Positions 1 to 7,804 are shown, counted from the stretch's first letter. The stretch: DNA of 64,000 bases from Hymenobacter sublimis (GCF_023101345.1 NZ_CP095848.1:2045501-2109500), one strand, 5' to 3'. The notes: a model not told the origin generated them from the sequence alone. Numbers and translations: made by a program.

Positions 1-1
1 G

Positions 2-409
2 TACCCGGCTCACCTCTCCGGCGGGCAGCGCCAGCGCGCCGCCATTGCCCAGCAGTTGCTTTGCTCCGACCACCTCATCCTGCTCGACGAGCCCTTCTCC
101 GGCCTCGACGTGGCCATGATGGACGAGGTCAAGAAAATCATCCTCGAAGTAACCACCATGGATGAGTTGAACACCGTCGTCATCGTCTCCCACGACATCC
201 AGACCACCACCGCCCTCTGCGACCGGCTCTGGCTGCTGGGCTACGAACGAGACACCAGCGGCCAGCTGCTACCTGGCGCCACCATCAGCCCCCAGCACCA
301 ATACAACCTCGCCGAAATGGGCCTGGCCTGGCACGAAAACGTGGAAGCCGAACCAGAGTTTAACCGCTTCGTGGAGCACCTAAAGGATGAGATTCGGGGG
401 AGTGCGTGA
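2..409 (+). CDS. ABC transporter ATP-binding protein, C-terminal part (5' end outside window)
   Basis: The reading frame is open from the first bases, so the start lies upstream of the window. The 135 visible residues hold the second half of an ABC ATPase: the signature LSGGQRQR at residues 5-12 of the fragment, Walker B LILLDEP at 25-31 followed by the D-loop SGLD, and the H-loop VSHD near 62-65. The Walker A half is missing. The protein would energise a membrane transporter from the cytoplasm. The layout after Walker B resembles nitrate/taurine-type (NitT/TauT) ATPases, but the substrate cannot be read from this part. The partner permease is not seen and should lie upstream. The family call is firm; the substrate is unknown. 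Confidence 0.9.
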   Translation, partial: YPAHLSGGQRQRAAIAQQLLCSDHLILLDEPFSGLDVAMMDEVKKIILEVTTMDELNTVVIVSHDIQTTTALCDRLWLLGYERDTSGQLLPGATISPQHQYNLAEMGLAWHENVEAEPEFNRFVEHLKDEIRGSA

Positions 410-431
410 GGATAAAATTGAACGGCTGTAA

Positions 432-541
432 AGACGCGACACTTCGCGTCTCCTCGTTGAACAACCATTCCAGAACGGATACCTTGCTTTTAACAACTCT
501 CTAACTTATTGTTCAACGAGGAGACGCGAAGTGTCGCGTCT
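432..541. repeat. Left pair of inverted REP-like palindromes
   Basis: Two 20-base palindromes, each with 8-base arms AGACGCGA and TCGCGTCT around a 4-base loop, lie at 432-451 (loop CACT) and 522-541 (loop AGTG). They are reverse complements of each other, so the pair is itself an inverted repeat, and the flanks cctcgttgaaca/tgttcaacgagg are also inverted. The same palindrome occurs twice more on the other side of the transposase gene at 571-1134. This is the arrangement of REP/BIME elements mobilised by REP-associated tyrosine transposases. Confidence 0.85.
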
Positions 542-570
542 CTACATCGTGCTAAAAATTAGAATACAGT

Positions 571-1134
571 ATGGCGGATCTTTATCAGGACAAATACCGA
601 ATCCCTTCTACCCGTTTGCCAGGCTATGACTACGGACAAAGTGGGGCCCATTTCGTGACAATCTGCACTAAGGATCGGCAACCGTATTTCGGTAGTATTG
701 AAGCTCCCGGCGGTAATTGGGATGCTGCTTTTCTACGGCCGTCGGTGCTCGGAGAGAAGGTGCGGAAATGCTGGGCAGCTATTCCGCAGTTTGCGCCGTT
801 CGTGCACCTGGATGCGTTTATCTTGATGCCAGATCATATGCACGGCATACTACTGCTCGATAAGGATGAACCGGTAGGACCCGGCACGTCTCTGCAACCA
901 TCCGGCAATCGTTTTGGCCCACAGTCGCAAAACTTGGCGTCCGTCTTGCGCGGCTTTAAATCGGCGGTGACAACATATGCCCGGTATCACAATCTGGAAT
1001 TTCAATGGCAAACTCGCTTCCATGACCGGGTGATTCGCAGCAGCGTGGAGTTGGAGAAGATTCGAAACTACATTATCACCAACCCAGGCCGCTGGGAAAA
1101 AGAACTCGACAACGGCCAAGGCCTTTACCGCTGA
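571..1134 (+). CDS. REP-associated tyrosine transposase (IS200/Y1-like, RAYT)
   Basis: A 187-residue single-domain Y1 transposase. It has the N-terminal GAHFVTICTKDR strand typical of the family, the HUH metal-binding motif as H89-M-H91 in the segment LMPDHMHGI, the conserved FHDRVIR region near residue 150, and the presumed nucleophile Tyr167 in IRNYIITNP. Such enzymes nick and rejoin single-stranded DNA at short palindromes through a 5'-phosphotyrosine link. RAYTs are usually single-copy, domesticated genes flanked by the REP sequences they act on, and here two REP-like palindromes lie on each side. All recognisable catalytic residues are present, so the gene looks intact. There is no second transposon gene, accessory TnpB or terminal duplication. 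Confidence 0.9.
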   Translation: MADLYQDKYRIPSTRLPGYDYGQSGAHFVTICTKDRQPYFGSIEAPGGNWDAAFLRPSVLGEKVRKCWAAIPQFAPFVHLDAFILMPDHMHGILLLDKDEPVGPGTSLQPSGNRFGPQSQNLASVLRGFKSAVTTYARYHNLEFQWQTRFHDRVIRSSVELEKIRNYIITNPGRWEKELDNGQGLYR

Positions 1135-1143
1135 ACGATGTAG

Positions 1144-1236
1144 AGACGCGACACTTCGCGTCTCAGCGTCAGAACGACCAGGAACTGCGCAGTCTAAACA
1201 ACGTCAGCAACGATTGAGACGCGAAGTGTCGCGTCT
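1144..1236. repeat. Right pair of inverted REP-like palindromes
   Basis: Copies three and four of the 20-base palindrome lie at 1144-1163 (loop CACT) and 1217-1236 (loop AGTG), again in opposite orientation. The 14-base sequence TCTACATCGTGCTA follows both the second copy (540-553) and the fourth copy (1235-1248), so the repeat unit is longer than the palindrome. The fourth copy lies just before the next gene, which argues for the response regulator starting at 1283 rather than inside the repeat. Confidence 0.85.
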
Positions 1237-1282
1237 CTACATCGTGCTACTTTTGCCTAATTTTTCATTCTTAATTCCCTCC

Positions 1283-2641
1283 ATGCCTTCCGGAACACTC
1301 TTACTCATTGACGACGAAGCCCGCCTGCGCCAGCTCTTGGCGCGAGTGCTGGAGTTGGAAGGCTATTCCGTGCTGCAAGCTCCTGATGCCAGCCGCGGCC
1401 TGGAGCTGCTGCAGCAGCACGCCAACGAGGTGCTGGTGGTGGTGTCCGACGTGAAGCTGCCCGATGCCCACGGCGTGGACCTAATTCCGCGCCTCAAGGC
1501 CAAGGCGCCCGATATGGAGATTGTGCTGCTCACTGCTTTCGGTACCATTCCGGATGGGGTGCGGGCCATGAAGCAGGGCGCCTTCGACTATCTCACCAAG
1601 GGCGACTTTGAGCAGCAATTGGTGGTAGTAGTGGAGCGGGCCGCCGAAAAAGCCCGCCTGCGCCGCCGCGTGGCCGAGCTGGAGCGGCGCATGAGCCAGC
1701 GCTACAGCTTCGAGAGTATGATTGGCGCGGCCCCCGCCCTACGCCGCGCCCAGGACCTGGCCCGCCAAGTAGCTCCCACCGACAGCACCGTGCTGTTGGA
1801 AGGGCCTACCGGCGCGGGAAAGGAACTGTTTGCCCAGGCCATCCACGAGGCCAGTGAGCGGAAACACAAGTCGTTCGTGGCCGTGAACTGCTCGGCTTTC
1901 CCCAAGGATTTACTGGAATCGGAGCTGTTTGGCTACAAGAAAGGCGCGTTTACGGGGGCCTTGGCCGATAAGAAGGGTCTGCTGGAAGAAGCCCACGGCG
2001 GCACCTTGTTTCTAGATGAAATTGGGGAGCTGGAGCTGAACGTACAGGCCAAGTTTCTGCGGGTGCTCGAAACACGCCAGTTTACCAAGCTCGGCGACAC
2101 CAAGCCTACCAGCGTGAACGTGCGCATCGTGGCCGCCACCAACCGCAACCTCAAGCAGGAAGCCACCGCCGGCCATTTCCGCCCCGACCTCTACTACCGC
2201 CTCTCCGTGTTCACCATCAACGTGCCCAGCCTGCAGGAGCGCGCCGCCGATGTGCCCGCCCTGGCCGAGTACTTCCTACAGTACTTCGCGGCCCAGCTGC
2301 GCAAGCGTCTACCCGGTCTGGAGCCCGAGTGCGTGGACCTACTGAGTCGCTACGAGTGGCCGGGCAACGTGCGCGAGCTAAAGAATGTGCTAGAGCGCGC
2401 CGCCATCCTGGCCCCCGCCGACCAGCCCCTTGCCGCTGGCTACCTCCCCGACGAGTTCCAGGTGCTGCCTGCCCCCTTCAGCCCCGACGCCGACCCTACC
2501 GACCAAAGCCTGCGCGCGGTGGAAGCCCGCCACATCCGGCAAGTGCTCCACCAGTGCCAGGGCAACAAAACCGAAGCCGCCCGCCGCCTCGCCATCGGCC
2601 TCACGACCCTCTACCGCAAGGTGCAGGAGTATGGGCTGTGA
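1283..2641 (+). CDS. Sigma-54-dependent response regulator (NtrC family)
   Basis: A 452-residue regulator with three domains in order. The receiver spans residues 1-120, with acidic pocket D10-D11, phosphoacceptor D56 and K106. The AAA+ sigma-54 activation domain spans about 143-385, with Walker A GPTGAGKE at 174-181, the sigma-54 contact loop GAFTGA at 221-226 and Walker B TLFLDE at 241-246. A Fis-type helix-turn-helix closes the protein, ending in NKTEAARRLAIGLTTLYRK. When phosphorylated it would remodel RNA polymerase-sigma54 at distant promoters. The start at ATG 1283 is preferred because an upstream in-frame extension to 1214 runs into the REP palindrome. The sensor kinase at 2867 is the likely partner. 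Its target genes are not apparent in the window. Confidence 0.93.
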   Translation: MPSGTLLLIDDEARLRQLLARVLELEGYSVLQAPDASRGLELLQQHANEVLVVVSDVKLPDAHGVDLIPRLKAKAPDMEIVLLTAFGTIPDGVRAMKQGAFDYLTKGDFEQQLVVVVERAAEKARLRRRVAELERRMSQRYSFESMIGAAPALRRAQDLARQVAPTDSTVLLEGPTGAGKELFAQAIHEASERKHKSFVAVNCSAFPKDLLESELFGYKKGAFTGALADKKGLLEEAHGGTLFLDEIGELELNVQAKFLRVLETRQFTKLGDTKPTSVNVRIVAATNRNLKQEATAGHFRPDLYYRLSVFTINVPSLQERAADVPALAEYFLQYFAAQLRKRLPGLEPECVDLLSRYEWPGNVRELKNVLERAAILAPADQPLAAGYLPDEFQVLPAPFSPDADPTDQSLRAVEARHIRQVLHQCQGNKTEAARRLAIGLTTLYRKVQEYGL

Positions 2642-2866
2642 GCTTTTTAGGGTGTGAGGGTAGGCGGGTAAGGGTTTAGGAGGGAATTGGCGTCCGGAGC
2701 CCGCGCCTCAACAACTTGCATCCGAACGACTCTGCGCATCCCTCTGCGAACCTCTGCGATAACCAAAGCCCCAACGCCCCCGGCGCGGTAAGGTCCTTCG
2801 CAAGCTCAGGATGACAGTGCCATTTTACCTCCCCAACTCCTACCCGCCTACCCTCCTACCCTCACC
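2642..2866. other. Spacer between regulator and kinase with short inverted repeat
   Basis: No gene is seen. GGGTAGGCGGGTA at 2658-2670 is repeated as its reverse complement TACCCGCCTACCC at 2841-2853, just after the regulator stop and just before the kinase start. Between them is CCTTCGCAAGCTCAGGATGACAG, a fragment that looks like the intergenic repeat families elsewhere in the window (compare 63782-63877 and the terminator at 26133-26177). Whether the two genes are co-transcribed across this spacer cannot be told. Confidence 0.5.
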
Positions 2867-4657
2867 ATGTCCCTGAAACTGAAAATTCGCCTCAGCATTC
2901 TGGTAATGCTGACTTTACTGCTGGGCTTGGGCGGGTACACCATCCTCACTATTCAGCAGTTGAACGTGGGGACGCGCAGCATCCAGCGGGCCAACTTCCG
3001 GTCGGTGGAGTACGGGGAGCAGATGCTGCGGGCCCTGGAGCAGTTACAGGATCAGCCCGCGGCAACGGCGCCGCTTGCCCAGCTCCGCTGGGCCCTCACC
3101 CGCGAGGCGGCCAACATTACCGAAGCTGGCGAGCTGGAGCTGGTAGACACCCTCACCCAGCAGGTAGCCGAGTATCAGCGCCTCGTGGATGACCGGGCAC
3201 CTACCCCCCAGCAGCTCGCCAAACTCCGCCAACTCCGGGCCGAAACCCACCGCATGATGCAGCTGAATGCGGCTTCCTTCAACGCCCAGACCGCCCGAAC
3301 CGCCCTAGCTGCCGGCCGCGCCCGCCATACTGTGCTCCTACTCCTGTTGCTGAGTACGGCCGTGGGGCTGGGCCTAATTGTACGGCTGCCGCGGGTGGTG
3401 CTGCGGCCCCTACGCCGTCTGCGGGCCGATGTGGAAGACGTGGCCAGCCCCGGCCCGGCCACCCGCGTTTCCATTGCCAAAAACGACGAGGTAGGTGCCG
3501 TGGCCCTGGCCCTAAACCGCGCCTTTGGCTACATGCAGGACCAGCGCAGCGTGACGCGGGCGGCCCTGGCCACCGAGCGCAGCCGCCTAGAAAGCCTAAT
3601 CGAGCACCTTGATGAAGGCCTGCTCCTGCTCGACCCCGAGCGCTGCGTGCTGCTGGCCAACCCCGTAGCCCGGGAACTACTGGGCCGCACGGCCGCCGAC
3701 CTGGTAGGCCAACGGGCCGAGGAGCTGAGTCGGGAATCGACGCTGTTACACGATTTATTCCGGCCGCTGCTAGAACAGGAATCCGTCCGGGCCGGTGAAA
3801 CGCCCGCCCCTGTAATGCTCACGATTCACGGCCCCGATGGCGACCCGACCTATTACCAGCTCACGCTCAACCATATCGTGAGCCGCAACCGTGAAACGGA
3901 GCGCACTGAGTTTGTGGGGCATATCTTGTCCCTACGTAATGTGTCGGACTTCAAGAAGCTGGATGAGGTAAAATCGAGCTACCTCGCCACTATTTCGCAC
4001 GAGCTGAAAACGCCACTCGCCAGCATCAAGCTTAGCCTGATGCTACTCCAGGACGAACGCACGGAACCCGAAGAGCGCCAGCGCATTGCCGACGGTATCC
4101 GCGACGAAACGCAACGCCTACTGGGCATGGTGGGCCAACTGCTGGCCGTGTCGCGGCTAGATGCTGGTGCTGGCATTCAACTTGACCTTCAACCGATTAC
4201 CCTGGCCGAGGTGGTCGCCTACGCCACCGACACGGTGCAGCCCCAACTCGACGACAAGGAGTTGCAGTTACAAGTTGAGCTGCCCGCCGACTTGCCCGCT
4301 GCCCGCGCCGACGTAGAAAAAACAACTTGGGTTCTTATCAATCTGCTGGCTAACGGCATCCGGTACTCCCCGCGCGGCGCGGCCCTTACGGTGCGGGCGT
4401 ACCACCACCAGGAACAGCTCGAAATCAGCGTGCAGGATTGCGGACCGGGCATTCCGGCGCAGTACCATGAGCGTATTTTTCAACGATTTGCCCAGATACC
4501 TAACACCACGGGTCATAAGGGCAGCTCAGGCCTGGGCCTCAGTATCTCGCGGGAATTTATTGCCGCCCAGGGCGGACGGCTCTGGGTGGAAAGTCAGCCG
4601 GGGCAAGGCAGCCAATTCCGATTTACCCTACCCCTGGCAACACCGGAGAAAGTATAG
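2867..4657 (+). CDS. Sensor histidine kinase with HAMP and PAS domains
   Basis: A 596-residue membrane kinase. There is a transmembrane helix near residues 9-30, a helical periplasmic domain to about 150, a second helix near 155-175, a HAMP domain to about 230 and a PAS domain around 240-370 (opening with SLIEHLDEGLLLLD). The dimerisation/phosphoacceptor domain has His378 in ATISHELKTPLAS. The ATPase domain follows, with N box NLLANGIRYSP near 493-503, G1 box DCGPGIP and G2 box GLGLSIS. It should autophosphorylate and pass phosphate to the NtrC-type regulator encoded just upstream at 1283-2641. The organisation resembles KinB-type kinases. The signal sensed by the helical periplasmic domain is unknown. 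Confidence 0.92.
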   Translation: MSLKLKIRLSILVMLTLLLGLGGYTILTIQQLNVGTRSIQRANFRSVEYGEQMLRALEQLQDQPAATAPLAQLRWALTREAANITEAGELELVDTLTQQVAEYQRLVDDRAPTPQQLAKLRQLRAETHRMMQLNAASFNAQTARTALAAGRARHTVLLLLLLSTAVGLGLIVRLPRVVLRPLRRLRADVEDVASPGPATRVSIAKNDEVGAVALALNRAFGYMQDQRSVTRAALATERSRLESLIEHLDEGLLLLDPERCVLLANPVARELLGRTAADLVGQRAEELSRESTLLHDLFRPLLEQESVRAGETPAPVMLTIHGPDGDPTYYQLTLNHIVSRNRETERTEFVGHILSLRNVSDFKKLDEVKSSYLATISHELKTPLASIKLSLMLLQDERTEPEERQRIADGIRDETQRLLGMVGQLLAVSRLDAGAGIQLDLQPITLAEVVAYATDTVQPQLDDKELQLQVELPADLPAARADVEKTTWVLINLLANGIRYSPRGAALTVRAYHHQEQLEISVQDCGPGIPAQYHERIFQRFAQIPNTTGHKGSSGLGLSISREFIAAQGGRLWVESQPGQGSQFRFTLPLATPEKV

Positions 4658-4922
4658 ACAGATTTTGGCAGTCTGGCTATGTCACAAATAGCTTGTTTTT
4701 AGCTGAGTTAGATTAGCCTCTTCGTTCATTAACCTCTTATGTGTCTGCACAGGGCCAATATCACCCCAGAAAAGACCTGCATAAGCGTTGTCACAAGATG
4801 CTAAATTCAGGCCTTGGCAGACACGCAAGAGTACACCACCTTTGAGCATCCCTCCGGCGGCTGGCTGTCCTTGCTCCAGTTGTCACTAGTATCCCCGTCC
4901 CCTTTCCACAACCAGCTACTCG

Positions 4923-4955
4923 AAGGCCAGAGCTTCCCGCTCTGGCCTTTGTGTT
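4923..4955 (+). terminator. Strong hairpin, probable intrinsic terminator
   Basis: An 11-bp perfect stem (AAGGCCAGAGC at 4923-4933, GCTCTGGCCTT at 4939-4949) with loop TTCCC, followed by TGTGTTTT. It could end the kinase transcript, although the stop codon is 265 bases upstream, or end a separate small RNA. Confidence 0.6.
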
Positions 4956-5076
4956 TTCCCTTTATCTGGATGCTGAGTTTACGGTATGAAAGCTTTGGCC
5001 TGCTCACCCGCGTGTGTGCTGGGTAGCCGCTGCCCTTACTAGGAATTGAGCAAACTGAACGCGGCGGATTGTGCCG

Positions 5077-5084
5077 TATCTTTG
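5077..5084 (+). promoter_or_regulatory. Bacteroidota -7 promoter element for the Fur-family gene
   Basis: TATCTTTG matches the Bacteroidota primary-sigma -7 consensus TAnnTTTG. Its last base lies only 8 bases before the ATG at 5092, so the transcript would have almost no leader. A matching -33 TTTG box at the usual distance is not evident. Confidence 0.6.
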
Positions 5085-5091
5085 CAGTATC

Positions 5092-5523
5092 ATGAAAGCT
5101 CCTGCCGACTCTTTTGCGTCCTTGTTGACCCAACATGGCCTGCGCCAAACGCCGGTTCGGCGGGGCGTACTGCGCCTGTTGGTTTCGTCGCCTTTTGCCC
5201 TGACCAGCCACGAGCTGGAAAGTGCCCTCGGCGACGACACGGACCGCATCACGCTTTACCGCACCCTCAAAACGTTCGAAGAAAAGGGGCTAATTCACCG
5301 TGTTATTGATAATACGGACGTTATCCGGTACGCGGCCTGCTCCGACCACTGCAGTGAGCATTCCCACTCCGATGACCACGTGCACTTCAAATGCACCCAG
5401 TGCCAGCACACCTACTGCCTCGACCACATTACCATTCCGCCGGTGCTGCTCCCCGCTGGCTTTCGGGTTGAGTCGCGCGACTACCTGCTGGCGGGCGTGT
5501 GCCAGCAGTGCCAGCCCCGCTAG
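5092..5523 (+). CDS. Fur-family metal-dependent transcriptional regulator
   Basis: A 144-residue Fur-family repressor. Residues about 1-75 form the winged helix (HGLRQTPVRRGVLRLL, then DRITLYRTLKTFEEKGLI as the recognition region). The C-terminal dimerisation half carries the metal-binding signature HVHFKCTQCQHTYCLD and a terminal CQQC, giving the two CxxC pairs of the structural zinc site. A His-rich stretch HCSEHSHSDDH precedes it. The family represses uptake or storage genes for iron or zinc, or responds to peroxide; which applies here cannot be decided, and the His/Cys richness is compatible with a Zur-like role. The start at ATG 5092 is chosen because the promoter box overlaps the upstream GTG at 5071. 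No neighbouring metal transporter is present. Confidence 0.9.
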   Translation: MKAPADSFASLLTQHGLRQTPVRRGVLRLLVSSPFALTSHELESALGDDTDRITLYRTLKTFEEKGLIHRVIDNTDVIRYAACSDHCSEHSHSDDHVHFKCTQCQHTYCLDHITIPPVLLPAGFRVESRDYLLAGVCQQCQPR

Positions 5524-5539
5524 CTACGCCACCGCTAAA

Positions 5540-5575
5540 CAGCAGGCCCGCCGGAATAGTCTGGCGGGCCTGCTG
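5540..5575. terminator. Bidirectional terminator between convergent genes
   Basis: A 13-bp perfect stem, CAGCAGGCCCGCC at 5540-5552 and GGCGGGCCTGCTG at 5563-5575, sits between the Fur-family gene and the convergent EamA gene. The T tract is short, so termination efficiency is uncertain. Confidence 0.7.
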
Positions 5576-5596
5576 CTGTTTGGCGGTAGTGTACCC

Positions 5597-6025
5597 TTAG
5601 TGGCCGCGGGCTAGCAGCGCAATGCCTATTACAATGCTGGCTAATCCCAGTGCCTGCGACCAGGAGAGGGCTTCACGCAGCACTACCAGGCCTAGCACCG
5701 CTGTCAGCAACACCGAGCCGCCCACAATTACGGGTGTACCCACGGACGAAGGCACCCCGCGGCTGAAGACTACAAACGTCAGGATTTCGGCCAGCCCTAC
5801 CCCTAGCCCGGCCAGTACCGCCAGCCCCGCGCCCGTGGTCGTTACCTGCAGAGGCTGGCCTTTCAGGTGTAGCCATACCAGCCACAGTCCACCCAGGCTG
5901 GCCGCTACCAGCTGCAGAATAACGGCGCCCGCCGCAGCCGATACGTGGTCAGCGGCCAGCTTGATGAAGAAGTTGTAGCAGGCTAGACACAGAGCCGTCA
6001 GCAGGGCCAGAACAAGCCAGGGCAT
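5597..6025 (-). CDS. EamA/DMT-type small membrane transporter
   Basis: A 142-residue hydrophobic protein with about five transmembrane helices, matching a single EamA (drug/metabolite transporter) repeat. The family signature is seen in LSWSQALGLASIVIGIALL at the C-terminus and in FVVFSRGVPSSVGTPV. Many DMT exporters have two EamA repeats in about 300 residues; one-repeat members act as dimers. The substrate is unknown. The start lies 2 bases after the stop of the DUF4259 gene at 6028-6423, so the two are almost certainly one operon. Confidence 0.85.
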   Translation of the reverse strand: MPWLVLALLTALCLACYNFFIKLAADHVSAAAGAVILQLVAASLGGLWLVWLHLKGQPLQVTTTGAGLAVLAGLGVGLAEILTFVVFSRGVPSSVGTPVIVGGSVLLTAVLGLVVLREALSWSQALGLASIVIGIALLARGH

Positions 6026-6027
6026 GC

Positions 6028-6423
6028 CTACTGCACGGTTAGCCGGGCCAGCAAATCCTGCTGTAGTTGCTGCCAGTTGGCCGCATCGCCCGATGCGGCC
6101 CAGCGGGCCTGTAGCGCGGAGCTTTTGAGTACCGCTTCCACGGCTTCCTGAGCCAGTTCGGCCAGTTCCTCGTCGGCGTCCATGCCATTCACGGCCAAGG
6201 TCAGGCCCGGCAGGAAGTCGGCGCCGGGGTGGCCGTGAATAGCCGCTACAATTTCGGCGGCGGCTAGGGCCTGGCTGGCTTCCTCCTCGTCCAGTTCTTC
6301 TTCCGCTTCGGCGGCCGTGGCCAGCACCTCGTAGAGTAGGGCTTCGTTGGGGTTGCTGCGGAATTCCTCGGCCAGGTCAGCCGCGGCATCGTTATCAAAA
6401 TTGTGGTAGTCCCAAGTGGCCAT
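6028..6423 (-). CDS. DUF4259 family acidic cytoplasmic protein
   Basis: A 131-residue acidic, Ala/Glu-rich helical protein opening MATWDYHNFDNDAAADL, which is the characteristic N-terminus of DUF4259 (usually MGAWGxxxFDNDxAxDW). The start at the ATG at 6423 is chosen over an in-frame start at 6453 because the family motif begins there. The function of the family is unknown; there is no signal peptide or membrane segment. It is the first gene of a two-gene unit with the EamA transporter that follows after 2 bases. Confidence 0.75.
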   Translation of the reverse strand: MATWDYHNFDNDAAADLAEEFRSNPNEALLYEVLATAAEAEEELDEEEASQALAAAEIVAAIHGHPGADFLPGLTLAVNGMDADEELAELAQEAVEAVLKSSALQARWAASGDAANWQQLQQDLLARLTVQ

Positions 6424-6484
6424 GTCTATTATATAAGAGTTCTGACAGTACAATGACTGCCAATCTATTTACTTACGGCAAGTG

Positions 6485-6782
6485 CTAGCGGCGGGGTGCC
6501 TCATGCGTGCCCAGGTAGTGCGTTTTCATCTGCCGGAAGGTATACTGGCACGTAGTTACATTCAGGGCAGGAAACTCGCGAGTAGTAATTGGCGCCACAG
6601 CTCCTTAGGGCTCATCGACAACCTGAATGCCCCAGAATAAGCCTGGTCCGGAGCAATATTCCGGAGCAATATAGAGAGTGAGGCTAGAACCGGAGTAGCC
6701 CGGAAAGTAGACTGACGTACGAGTCTAATGCACCTATCAACTACGCCAGCACCAACAAAACGGCCGTTGCTATTAGCTGCAT
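6485..6782 (-). pseudogene. Possible decayed small gene downstream of gpsA
   Basis: Reading the minus strand, an ATG begins one base after the gpsA stop and encodes a signal-peptide-like MQLIATAVLLVLA before a stop. A second frame is then open almost throughout, with protein-like text such as RATPVLASLYIAPEYCSGPG and FPALNVTTCQYTFRQMK, broken by one TAA and ending at 6485. A perfect 13-bp tandem duplication (6647-6659, 6660-6672) lies inside. Frame change plus internal stop suggests a disabled small exported protein. In high-GC DNA such frames also arise by chance, so this is tentative. Otherwise the 360-base gap shows nothing. Confidence 0.35.
6647..6672. repeat. 13-bp perfect tandem duplication
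   Basis: TCCGGAGCAATAT occurs twice in direct succession (6647-6659 and 6660-6672). A 13-base duplication shifts any reading frame by one, which fits the view that the surrounding small reading frame is no longer functional. Confidence 0.9.
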
Positions 6783-6783
6783 C

Positions 6784-7773
6784 TTACTTAAACTTCTCTT
6801 TGAGCAGCTCCACTTCAATGGCGGGCGAAATTTTCTCGTAGAGCACATGATACGCGGCTGCGGTGATGGGCATATTCACCTGGAGCTTGCGGTTCATTTC
6901 GTAGATGCTTTTCACGGCGTAGTAGCCTTCCGCCACCATGTTCATTTCCATCTGGGCCGATTTGACGGAGTAGCCCCGGCCCACCATGTTGCCAAAGGTG
7001 CGGTTGCGCGAAAACTGCGAGTAGGCCGTTACCAGCAGGTCGCCGAGGTAGGCGGAGGCCGACAGGTCGCGGGGCTGGGGGTTCAGCGCGTGCACAAACC
7101 GGCGGATTTCCTGCACCGCGTTGCTGACCAGCACGGCCTGGAAATTGTCGCCGTAGCCCAGGCCGTGGGCAATGCCACAGGTCAGGGCAATGATGTTTTT
7201 CATCACGGCGCAGTACTCAATGCCGTCGAGGTCCTGGGCGGGGTTGGCCTTCACGTAGCGGTTGCGCAGCAGGCGGCTGAAGTCCTCGCCCAGTTCGGCA
7301 TCCGGCGAGCCGATGGTCAGGTAGCTTTGCTTTTCCAGGGCCACCTCCTCGGCGTGGCAGGGGCCGGCCACTACCCCCAGGCGGGTGTGGGGTAGCCGAA
7401 AACGCTCGGCCACGTAGTCGGTTACCAGCACGTTTTTGCCCGGAATCATACCCTTAATGGCGGAGATGATGCGCTTATTTTTCAGCGCATCCCGGTCGAG
7501 CTTATCCAGGGTGCTTTGCACGAAGGCGGCGGGCACGGCCAGCACCAGCCAATCGGCTTCGCGCACGGCCGCTTCTAGGTCGTTGGTGGGAAATACCCGA
7601 TCCAGATCATGCGCCACGGAGGAGAGGTAGCGGGGGTTGTGGCGGGTGCGCAGCAGGTGCTGCACGTCTTCCTTGCTGCGCATCCACCAGTGGACGCGGC
7701 TGCCATTTTCAGCGAGAATTTTGGTCAGCGCGGTGGCCCAAGAGCCGCCGCCAAGCATGGCTATTTTTTCCAA
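6784..7773 (-). CDS. gpsA: NAD(P)H-dependent glycerol-3-phosphate dehydrogenase
   Basis: A 329-residue enzyme that reduces dihydroxyacetone phosphate to sn-glycerol 3-phosphate, the backbone for phospholipids. The N-terminal Rossmann fold shows the glycine motif GGGSWATAL at residues 8-16; the middle has the conserved KGM and GPCHAEEVA segments; the C-terminal helical domain contains the catalytic lysine region AVMKNIIALTCGIAHGLGYG. The length is normal for the family. It is a soluble cytoplasmic enzyme. The next gene upstream on the same strand, the HlyD-type adaptor, is separated by a terminator and a palindrome, so gpsA likely has its own promoter. Confidence 0.96.
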   Translation of the reverse strand: MEKIAMLGGGSWATALTKILAENGSRVHWWMRSKEDVQHLLRTRHNPRYLSSVAHDLDRVFPTNDLEAAVREADWLVLAVPAAFVQSTLDKLDRDALKNKRIISAIKGMIPGKNVLVTDYVAERFRLPHTRLGVVAGPCHAEEVALEKQSYLTIGSPDAELGEDFSRLLRNRYVKANPAQDLDGIEYCAVMKNIIALTCGIAHGLGYGDNFQAVLVSNAVQEIRRFVHALNPQPRDLSASAYLGDLLVTAYSQFSRNRTFGNMVGRGYSVKSAQMEMNMVAEGYYAVKSIYEMNRKLQVNMPITAAAYHVLYEKISPAIEVELLKEKFK

Positions 7774-7804
7774 GGGTGGGAAAGTGGTGAGGTGGTGGGG
7801 CAGT

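Larger units (their letters stand above)
4658..5091 (+). other. 434-base intergenic region with one strong hairpin, no gene recognised
   Basis: No coding frame with family-like features was found on either strand and no tRNA-like or tmRNA-like fold was recognised. The region carries the perfect hairpin at 4923-4949 (separate entry), about 265 bases after the kinase stop, and the promoter of the Fur-family gene at its end. The distance between kinase and hairpin leaves room for an untranslated RNA ending at the hairpin, but nothing else supports one. Confidence 0.4.

Noticed and set aside
1214-1282. N-terminal extension of the response regulator
   Set aside because: It runs through the REP palindrome and lacks similarity to receiver domains; the ATG at 1283 begins the conserved domain.
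4814-5026. Open frames in the gap before the Fur-family gene
   Set aside because: Short, without ribosome-binding or promoter signals and without recognisable features; one spans the hairpin.
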